50,288 nucleotides of DNA, taken from assembly GCA_934486735.1 (NCBI GenBank), contig CAKSQL010000019.1, positions 1-50,288 of the forward strand, in the 5' to 3' direction. Under the pieces are notes generated by a model. The model was not told the origin of the DNA. It saw only the letters and a program-made list of their open reading frames with translations, and searched no databases. The position numbers and the translations under genes are program-made. Source of the stretch: an uncultured Clostridia bacterium (lineage in GTDB: Bacteria > Bacillota > Clostridia > UBA1381). Shown here one piece after another: positions 44,671-50,288 of this stretch. Positions within the stretch are counted from its first letter, which is position 1, and each line of letters opens with the position of its first letter.

Positions 44671-45927
44671 TTGGACGAAATAAAGGAAACATCCAAATAT
44701 TTTGCGGAATATCTGCTCGGCTTTTTAAAATGGGTGCTGATTTCGGCACTTACCGGAGTGGTCGGCGGAGTTATCGGCTCGCTTTTTCATATAAGTGTCG
44801 AAAAGGTGACGGGATTCAGAAATGCACATGAATGGATAATAGTCTTTCTTCCGATAGCCGGACTTTTGATTGTGCTTTTGTACCGCGCGTTCGGACTGGA
44901 GGAGAAGATAGGCACAAACGATATTCTAAACGCGGTCAGAAAAAAGAAAAAAGGCGTTCCGACGCTTTTGGCACCGGCTATTTTTATAAGTACGGTGCTG
45001 ACGCATATGTTCGGCGGCTCGGCAGGACGTGAAGGCGCGGCGCTGCAGCTTGGCGGAAGTATAGCGTCTTATGTCGGAAAGCTTTTCAAGGTTGGCGAAA
45101 AGGATTTTCCGCTCGTGCTGATGTGCGGTATGGCGGCGGTCTTTTCCGCGCTCTTTGCAACTCCGCTTACAGCTGTGTTTTTCGCCATGGAAGTGATAAG
45201 TGTGGGAATTATGTACTATTCCGCGCTTGTGCCATGCCTGTGTGCATCGCTGATTGCATATAAGATTTCATTGATATTCGGAGCTGTTCCGCTTTTTTAC
45301 AAGCTGAATATTCCGGCGGTAAATCTTGAAGCGTGTTTTAAAATCGCAGTGCTTGCGGCGCTGTGCGCATTTTTAAGCATTGCATTTTGCGTTGTTATGC
45401 ACACAATGGCAAGATATCTCAAAATGTATATACGAAATTCGTATATCAGAATAGCGGTCGGCGGTGCGGCGGTTGTGCTTTTAACTGTTATCTGTGGAAC
45501 ATATGACTACAACGGCGCAGGAATGGGAGTTATTTCGGACGCTATGGCAGGGCATGCACGCCCCGAGGCATTTTTGCTTAAAATCATATTCACCGCGTTG
45601 ACAATCGGAGCAGGCTATCGCGGCGGCGAGATTGTGCCGACCTTTTTCATCGGCTCGGTGTTCGGCTGTACGGTCGCATCGCTTATCGGCGTAGACCCCG
45701 GATTCGGCGCGGCGGTGGGACTTGTAGCTATGTTCTGCGGAGTAGTTAATTGCCCGGTGGCATCGATATTCCTTGCATTGGAACTGTTTGGCGCAGGCGG
45801 AATCTTATTCTTTGCCATAGCATGCGCGGTGAGCTATCTTTTGTCCGGATATCATGGACTTTATTCGGGACAGAAAATTGTATATTCCAAATTGAGAGCG
45901 GAATATATTGATATATATGCAAAGTAA
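44671..45927 (+). CDS. CLC-family chloride channel/antiporter, possibly fluoride type
   Basis: A 418-residue membrane protein with about ten helical segments. The CLC selectivity motif GSAGREGAALQLGG contains the gating glutamate, and GYRGGEIVPTFFIG occupies the place of the usual GGxFxPxLxxG. The GGE-x-x-P-x-FFIG form and the short length recall the CLC-F fluoride/proton antiporters more than classical chloride members, but I cannot confirm this. No fluoride riboswitch core is visible upstream. TTG is the start, with GAGGGAGAG upstream. yhbY follows after 20 bases. Confidence 0.85.
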   Translation: MDEIKETSKYFAEYLLGFLKWVLISALTGVVGGVIGSLFHISVEKVTGFRNAHEWIIVFLPIAGLLIVLLYRAFGLEEKIGTNDILNAVRKKKKGVPTLLAPAIFISTVLTHMFGGSAGREGAALQLGGSIASYVGKLFKVGEKDFPLVLMCGMAAVFSALFATPLTAVFFAMEVISVGIMYYSALVPCLCASLIAYKISLIFGAVPLFYKLNIPAVNLEACFKIAVLAALCAFLSIAFCVVMHTMARYLKMYIRNSYIRIAVGGAAVVLLTVICGTYDYNGAGMGVISDAMAGHARPEAFLLKIIFTALTIGAGYRGGEIVPTFFIGSVFGCTVASLIGVDPGFGAAVGLVAMFCGVVNCPVASIFLALELFGAGGILFFAIACAVSYLLSGYHGLYSGQKIVYSKLRAEYIDIYAK

Positions 45928-45947
45928 AAAAAGAAAGGATTTTCCTT

Positions 45948-46247
45948 ATGATAACAAGTAAACAAAGAGCTTTTTTAAGAAAATCGGCAAATAATTTAGA
46001 GCCTGTTTTTCAGATAGGCAAAGGCGGCATTACTGATGAACTGATTCATCAGCTGGCAAATGCACTTGAGGCAAGAGAACTTATAAAGGTGCATGTGCTG
46101 GAGACGGCGATGCTTGATATAAAGCCGACATGCAATGAAATTGCGGAACGTTTGGGCGCAGAACCGGTTCAGGCAATCGGCTCGAAGTTTGTGCTTTACA
46201 AACGCGCTGAAAAGGAAAAGAACAGAAGTATAGAGTTACCGAGATAG
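45948..46247 (+). CDS. yhbY: YhbY-type CRM-domain RNA-binding protein
   Basis: This 99-residue protein is a single CRM domain: LTSKQRAFLRKSANNL-like start (here MITSKQRAFLRKSANN), the GKGGIT loop and ALEARELIKVHVLET. YhbY associates with pre-50S ribosomal particles. It precedes nadD, the usual Firmicute order, and is three bases from it. AGAAAGGA lies upstream of the ATG. Confidence 0.93.
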   Translation: MITSKQRAFLRKSANNLEPVFQIGKGGITDELIHQLANALEARELIKVHVLETAMLDIKPTCNEIAERLGAEPVQAIGSKFVLYKRAEKEKNRSIELPR

Positions 46248-46250
46248 AAA

Positions 46251-47423
46251 GTGGTGTCAGTTTTGAAAATCGGATTGATGGGCGGAACATTCGACCCTCC
46301 GCATAAGGCGCATATAAAAATGGCGGAAGCGGCAATTGAGCAATATTCGCTTGACAAGGCAATATTTATGACGGGAGGAAATCCGCCGCACAAGACAACG
46401 CGAACAGACGCCGGAATCAGACATCATATGATGAGACTGGCAATTGTGGGAAAAACAGAGTTTGAAGCGTGCGACTATGAAATAAAAAAAGAGGGGTATT
46501 CGTACACCTCCGATACTTTGCGATATTTAAACGAGAATTATCCCAATGATACATTTTATTTCATAATAGGCGGAGATTCTTTAAAAGCGATATTCACATG
46601 GCATGAGCCACGCGAAATATTAAAAAGATGTGTTATTTTGGTTTATCCGAGGGATGGATATCCCACAAAAAAGAATATTGCCGAATTTAATGCCGAGAAC
46701 AACTCGGATGTGCGTCTGCTTGATATTCCGGAGTATCCGGTCTCGTCCACCGATATAAGACATATGGCGGAGAGGGATGAGGATTTCTCGGAGTACACCG
46801 GAAAAGACGTTTATGAATATATAAAAAGAAACGGTTTGTATAAAAAATCGGACGAAACGCAGGAGGAGCATCTCAAAAGACTTTTAAAGCCGGATAGGTA
46901 TATCCACAGTCTGGGAGTTGCGTCCGAGGCAGTGAAGCTTGCGGGAATCTACGGCGCGGATGCAAAAAAGGCGTATATTGCCGGGCTTTTGCACGACTGC
47001 GCAAAGAATCTTTCGCCCGAGGAAACGAAAATAAAGTGCATAGATTTGGACGTGGAACTGGACGAATATGAAAAAGCACAGCCGGGACTGGTGCATGCAA
47101 AGGTCGGTGCGGAGTTTGTAAAGACGGAGTTCGGAATAAATGATGAAGAAATATGCTCGGCAATACGCTGGCATACGATAGGCAGGGTTAATATGACCTT
47201 GCTTGAAAAGATTATTTTTGTTGCGGATATGGTCGAACCGAACCGCGATTACGTCGGCGTGGAGCACCTGCGCAGAGCAGCACATACGAATATTGATACA
47301 GCTGTTTTGGAATGTGTGCTTGCTACGATAAAATTTAATACAGACCGCGGCAGAGTCGTTCATCCTAATGCGTACAAAATACGCGATTGGCTTTTGAGCG
47401 AAGGTGTCGGGAGACTTTTATAA
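46251..47423 (+). CDS. nadD: NadD-YqeK fusion: nicotinate-nucleotide adenylyltransferase with HD hydrolase
   Basis: Residues 1-200 are NadD, which makes NaAD from nicotinate mononucleotide: KIGLMGGTFDPPHKAH, then GGDSLKAIFTWHEP and the SSTDIR signature. Residues 205-390 are a YqeK-type HD domain: HSLGVASEAVKLA, LLHDCAKNL and IRWHTIGRVNM, where YqeK hydrolyses Ap4A symmetrically. In Bacillus these are separate neighbouring genes. GTG at 46251 is listed; TTG at 46263, just before KIGLMGG with GGTG upstream, is equally likely. rsfS, often next, is absent. Confidence 0.93.
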   Translation: MVSVLKIGLMGGTFDPPHKAHIKMAEAAIEQYSLDKAIFMTGGNPPHKTTRTDAGIRHHMMRLAIVGKTEFEACDYEIKKEGYSYTSDTLRYLNENYPNDTFYFIIGGDSLKAIFTWHEPREILKRCVILVYPRDGYPTKKNIAEFNAENNSDVRLLDIPEYPVSSTDIRHMAERDEDFSEYTGKDVYEYIKRNGLYKKSDETQEEHLKRLLKPDRYIHSLGVASEAVKLAGIYGADAKKAYIAGLLHDCAKNLSPEETKIKCIDLDVELDEYEKAQPGLVHAKVGAEFVKTEFGINDEEICSAIRWHTIGRVNMTLLEKIIFVADMVEPNRDYVGVEHLRRAAHTNIDTAVLECVLATIKFNTDRGRVVHPNAYKIRDWLLSEGVGRLL

Positions 47424-47435
47424 GTAATTTGATAA

Positions 47436-47470
47436 AAAAGTGTTGCATTATTTTCCTATGTGACACTTTT
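47436..47470 (+). terminator. Terminator-like hairpin after nadD-yqeK
   Basis: AAAAGTGT (47436-47443) pairs with ACACTTTT (47463-47470), followed by CTCTTTTT. Confidence 0.6.
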
Positions 47471-47490
47471 CTCTTTTTGGCAAAAATATG

Positions 47491-47519
47491 TTGACATTTT
47501 ACATGCCCTGTGATAATAT
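47491..47519 (+). promoter_or_regulatory. Sigma-A promoter of the GH42-like gene
   Basis: TTGACA (47491-47496) is followed after 17 bases by TAATAT (47514-47519); GATAAT at 47512 with a 15-base spacer is an alternative -10. Confidence 0.55.
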
Positions 47520-47552
47520 ATACGAAAAATTACCTTTTACGGAGGAATAATT

Positions 47553-49400
47553 ATGAAAAAGGAAGTTGTGGTTTGCGGAGTCCCGTTTGATGACCTGCAT
47601 GCAGAGGACATATTAAAGAGAATGAAATCGGACGGTGTGACTGCAGTTCAGATTTATATGCATTGGTTCAGAATAGAGCCTGAAAGGCGCGGAGAGATTG
47701 ATTTTTCGTTCTATGATGACAAAGTAAAAATGATAAAGGCGGCAGGACTGAAATTTGTTCCGTTTATTCTTATAGGCCCGAGATACGCCGCACCGAAGTG
47801 GTGGCTTGCGGACGAGGGTCATCGCGGACTGGTATGTCTTGAGCATGGAAAGGAATCGCCGATAGATTCGATATGGAATAAAGCGTCCAGAACGGAAGTG
47901 GACAGGCTGTTAAAGGCATTTGCCGAGCATTATCTGCCGATGGATGTGCTTGAATCGATACAGCCGGGAATCTGCGGCGATTACGGCGAGGCGATTATGC
48001 CGGTTAAAGGCAACTGGCCGGGCGCGTATCATACCCATGCCGGAATGTGGTGCGGCGGCAAGGATGCGGCAGAGGATTTCAGAAAGTGCATGTCGGAAAA
48101 ATATAAGACGATAGATGTACTTAATTCGGCATGGCGTTCGAATTACAACACTTTTAATGAAATAAAGCCATTCTTGAAACATAAAGCGCCGTCAAGAACT
48201 GCATGGTTTGATTTGGTTGACTGGTATCGGGATTCTATGACCGAGTATGTGGATTTTTGGATGCGTACCGCGAGAAAATATTTTCCCGATACTCCAATTT
48301 ATATGTGTACCGGCGGAATTGAATCGCCCGAGCATGCGGCGCTGTTCAGCGATCAGGCAAAGGTTTGTGCAAAGTATAACGGCGGAATCAGGCTTACTAA
48401 CGAAAGAAACCGCTTTTTCAGCAATTTCTTTGACTGCACCGCTTACACTCACAGTGCATGCGAGCAATACGGCGCATACTATGGGCTTGAACCCGTCGGT
48501 TCGATGACAAAAGAAGGAATAGGCTCGAGAATTTTCAGCTCGGCAGTGTTCGGAAACAGACAGATATTCTTTTATTACGCTAATCTGTATCCGAAAAACG
48601 GCCCCGAAAATGCAGAGATATTCAAAAAATATATTTCGCTGATAGGCGAGAGAAAAAGTGATAAAAAGACGGCGGTTCTTTGGCCGACGTATGTCGGAAT
48701 AGAGGAGGGAGGAATCCCGGAGAGAATCAGACCGACTGCCGAATTTATAAGGAAAAGAACGGATTATCGGTTTGTCAATGAAAATATGATTGTCGACGGA
48801 ATTTTGGATGAAGTCAAGACTTTTATCATTCCATGCGATGTTTTCACACGCCGCGATGTGATTGATAAAATATGCGCGTGGGTAGAAAACGGCGGAATCC
48901 TGTTTACCGCCGGCAGAGTCCGCGATTTGGAACTTGAACCGGTCGGAAAATTTGATAGTATGCTTGGATTTACAAAGGAAAGCGACCTTTGCGAGGGACA
49001 CACTTCATATAAAATTCCGAAAGATGTTCCTTTTGAAAGCTTTGCAAAAATGGGTGAGTATCACCATGAGGTAGGGTATAGCAATATCGCGGAGGATGCA
49101 AGGGCGCTGGCTGTGAGTGAGTCTGTGTATATGCCGGAGTATGATATGTACACCGGTACGGTCTATAACGCATTTTATCGAAAAGCCGGAAAGGGTATGG
49201 CGATTTCGTACTTCGGACCGCTTGCAATAGAGACCGATTCACAGGATATTTTCGGAAAGAGCGCGTTTCCGGCGCTTTTGAATGATGTGGTTTCAAAATA
49301 TTCTGAGGACTTAAAAGTGCGTGACGGCGAGGTTGTGCGCGGAAATATCGGAGGAAAGGTATATGCCTTGTACCCGGACGGAAATATAGCCGAAATATAA
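47553..49400 (+). CDS. GH42-like glycoside hydrolase (beta-galactosidase type)
   Basis: A 615-residue protein with a clan GH-A barrel: TAVQIYMHWFRIEPERRG near the N-terminus, the acid/base glutamate in GICGDYGEAI (E146) and a likely nucleophile in IRLTNERNRF (E284). A Rossmann-like domain follows at about 370-490 (TAVLWPTYVGIE, WVENGGILFTAGRV), resembling the trimerisation domain of GH42 enzymes. A small beta C-terminal region ends the protein. No signal peptide is present, so it is probably cytoplasmic. GGAGG precedes the ATG. The precise family and substrate are uncertain; GH14-like or a newer family is possible. Confidence 0.72.
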   Translation: MKKEVVVCGVPFDDLHAEDILKRMKSDGVTAVQIYMHWFRIEPERRGEIDFSFYDDKVKMIKAAGLKFVPFILIGPRYAAPKWWLADEGHRGLVCLEHGKESPIDSIWNKASRTEVDRLLKAFAEHYLPMDVLESIQPGICGDYGEAIMPVKGNWPGAYHTHAGMWCGGKDAAEDFRKCMSEKYKTIDVLNSAWRSNYNTFNEIKPFLKHKAPSRTAWFDLVDWYRDSMTEYVDFWMRTARKYFPDTPIYMCTGGIESPEHAALFSDQAKVCAKYNGGIRLTNERNRFFSNFFDCTAYTHSACEQYGAYYGLEPVGSMTKEGIGSRIFSSAVFGNRQIFFYYANLYPKNGPENAEIFKKYISLIGERKSDKKTAVLWPTYVGIEEGGIPERIRPTAEFIRKRTDYRFVNENMIVDGILDEVKTFIIPCDVFTRRDVIDKICAWVENGGILFTAGRVRDLELEPVGKFDSMLGFTKESDLCEGHTSYKIPKDVPFESFAKMGEYHHEVGYSNIAEDARALAVSESVYMPEYDMYTGTVYNAFYRKAGKGMAISYFGPLAIETDSQDIFGKSAFPALLNDVVSKYSEDLKVRDGEVVRGNIGGKVYALYPDGNIAEI

Positions 49401-49465
49401 ATGTTGATTTTGTGCCTGACAGACTTTTGAATAAAACGATGCTTCGATACAGCGACGACAGCATA

Positions 49466-49515
49466 TGACAAAGTGAAAAAAGGCGGTGTACTTTTAAAAG
49501 AGTATATCGCCTCAT
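49466..49515 (-). terminator. Hairpin with a minus-strand T-run
   Basis: AGGCGGTGTACT and AGTATATCGCCT pair over 12 bases with two wobbles; on the minus strand the stem is followed by TTTTTT. No minus-strand gene is seen upstream in the window, so its use is unclear. Confidence 0.45.
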
Positions 49516-49562
49516 ATAATATAATTGTGATTATTTTTCAAGAAAATCACATAAAAAAGTTG

Positions 49563-49587
49563 TTATCTCATAAGCCATATGAGATAA
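49563..49587. repeat. Perfect 10-bp hairpin before the IS110 remnant
   Basis: TTATCTCATA (49563-49572) and TATGAGATAA (49578-49587) pair perfectly around a five-base loop. It may mark sequence near the left end of the IS110-type element, but the element boundary cannot be fixed. Confidence 0.4.
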
Positions 49588-49600
49588 TAGGCTTAGTACA

Positions 49601-49770
49601 GATAGAGGTCGTAGTTCACCTCCCCGAAGCTTTGTCTTCGTAACAAAGGATTACGACTCTTCTTTACGGGCTTATGCATATTAGCCGGATAGCGTTCCGT
49701 CGGTGTATATCTAACGAGGTTGTATCCTGTAAAGTATTAGAGTGTTTCAGACTTTATCTGCACAAATTTA
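49601..49770 (+). ncRNA. Structured region upstream of the IS110 remnant, candidate bridge RNA
   Basis: AGAGGTCGTA (49604-49613) pairs with TTACGACTCT (49651-49660) with one bulge, enclosing a CGAAG/CTTCG hairpin. Further pairs are GGCT/AGCC (49669-49686) and GGATA/TATCC (49687-49737). IS110-family elements encode a bridge RNA in the non-coding end upstream of the transposase, and the size and position here fit. The RNA itself is inferred, not shown. Confidence 0.45.
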
Positions 49771-49791
49771 TCAACAAAAACAGGTGATTTT

Positions 49792-50170
49792 ATGTTCTGC
49801 ATTGGTATTGATATTGCAAAGCACAACCACGAAGCTTCTATTATTGATTCTAACGGTTCTTTGCTGTGCGAAAGTATTTAAGCAAATGATTGAGCAAATC
49901 AAGTTTATCGAAAATTAGCTTAAAGAGCTTGAAAAAAGATAACCGAGCTTCTTTTGCAAACAAATCAGGTAATCACCACAATCCCCGGTATCGGCAATAT
50001 TTTAGGTACGGTTATTATCGGCGAAATAGGCGATATTTCACGCTTTGATGCTGCTCCTAAGCTTGTTGCATATGCCGGTCTTGATGTCTGCATGAGTCAA
50101 TCGGGATAATTTGTAGGTACTCAGATGAAGATATCAAAAAAAGGTTCTCCGTATCTCAGACGTGCAGAGA
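49792..50170 (+). pseudogene. IS110-family transposase remnant
   Basis: The N-terminal start MFCIGIDIAKHNHEASIIDS with the first DEDD-type aspartate is intact, but the frame stops at 49881. Directly after it come KQMIEQIKFIEN and a stop, then after a frameshift ITELLLQTNQ, TTIPGIGNILGTVIIGEIGD, YAGLDVCMSQSG, a stop, and ISKKGSPYLRRA, the Transposase_20 part. About 200 or more residues between the two domains are missing. It has an internal deletion, a frameshift and at least two stops, so it cannot make a transposase. Confidence 0.85.
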
Positions 50171-50175
50171 GTGTG

Positions 50176-50219
50176 AAAAATCCCGAAAGCCTTATTTTAA
50201 GCGGTTTTCGGGATTTTTT
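50176..50219 (+). terminator. Rho-independent terminator at the end of the IS110 remnant
   Basis: AAAAATCCCGAAA (50176-50188) pairs with TTTCGGGATTTTT (50206-50218), ending in a T-run. It begins where the transposase similarity stops. Confidence 0.8.
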
Positions 50220-50220
50220 A

Positions 50221-50288
50221 GTATGACGGGCATATCAATGCTCTGTGGTGAAAGTCCACCGAGGCGTAGTTACCGACGAACTCTAAAG
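50221..50288 (+). other. Possible 5' end of a group II intron, cut by the window edge
   Basis: GTATG at 50221 directly follows a terminator hairpin. GGTGAAAGTCCACC and CGTAGTTACCGACGAAC resemble domain I of bacterial group II introns, some of which (class C) insert after terminator stems. Only 68 bases are available, so this is tentative. Confidence 0.35.

Noticed and set aside
1..50288. CRISPR arrays, tRNA and rRNA genes
   Set aside because: No regularly spaced direct repeats, tRNA cloverleaf with the TTCGA-type T-loop context, or rRNA sequence was recognised on reading both strands.

Overview
The window looks like a chromosomal segment of an anaerobic, endospore-forming Firmicute of the class Clostridia, probably a plant-polysaccharide-degrading gut-type organism. 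Evidence for sporulation is the germination protease Gpr with a perfect sigma-F-type promoter, the cortex hydrolase SleB and a sporulation-type polysaccharide deacetylase. Evidence for anaerobiosis is the class III ribonucleotide reductase NrdD/NrdG with NrdR-box-like sites. An SLH-domain envelope protein, strong purine-rich Shine-Dalgarno sites, frequent GTG/TTG starts and TTGACA-17-TATAAT promoters fit the same group. The genus cannot be named from this sequence.

Layout. 1-1.5 kb: an AraC regulator and an RNase M5-like TOPRIM protein. 1.7-2.8 kb (minus): an MsmX/UgpC-type sugar ABC ATPase. 3.1-7.7 kb: gpr, a pair of M16 peptidases (one with, one without HxxEH) and azlC/azlD with an abnormal overlap. 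7.8-15.5 kb: a pectin/uronate block with an AraC regulator and a large glycosidase on minus, then a GH4 alpha-galacturonidase-like enzyme, UxaB and UxaA on plus. 15.5-17.9 kb: an ECF-S/GGDEF fusion and an aldose-1-epimerase-like protein. 18-21.2 kb (minus): nrdD-nrdG-dut. 21.5-23.7 kb: a GH39-like enzyme and a polysaccharide deacetylase. 23.8-29.6 kb: an operon dxs-tlyA-ispE-HTH protein-comFC. 29.7-35.9 kb: SLH protein, AI-2E-family permease and two FAD oxidoreductases. 36.1-39.3 kb: SleB, an amidase-domain protein, and a polar amino-acid ABC binding protein and permease without an ATPase. 39.5-42.3 kb: a decayed accessory patch with an AraC gene lacking a credible start and a large glycosidase pseudogene carrying a 271-bp TA-flanked MITE-like insertion. 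42.7-47.4 kb: glmS, a CLC antiporter, yhbY and a nadD-yqeK fusion. 47.5-49.4 kb: a GH42-like enzyme. 49.4-50.3 kb: a wrecked IS110-family element with a structured upstream region, and possibly the first bases of a group II intron at the edge.

How the genes work together. The GH4-UxaB-UxaA block gives part of a route from oligogalacturonide or rhamnogalacturonan fragments to 2-keto-3-deoxygluconate; the isomerase UxaC and the KDG kinase/aldolase are not in the window. The MsmX-like ATPase could energise sugar importers encoded elsewhere. Dxs and IspE feed the MEP isoprenoid pathway. NrdD, NrdG and Dut supply and clean the dNTP pool.

Most of the window is ordinary housekeeping and carbohydrate-use DNA. 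The least explained parts are the 271-bp MITE and its shorter relatives at 38.6 and 44.5 kb, the IS110 remnant with its candidate bridge RNA, the ECF-S/GGDEF fusion with a 12-bp inverted repeat over its promoter, and the azlC/azlD junction. All family assignments come from reading motifs by eye; no database search was run.
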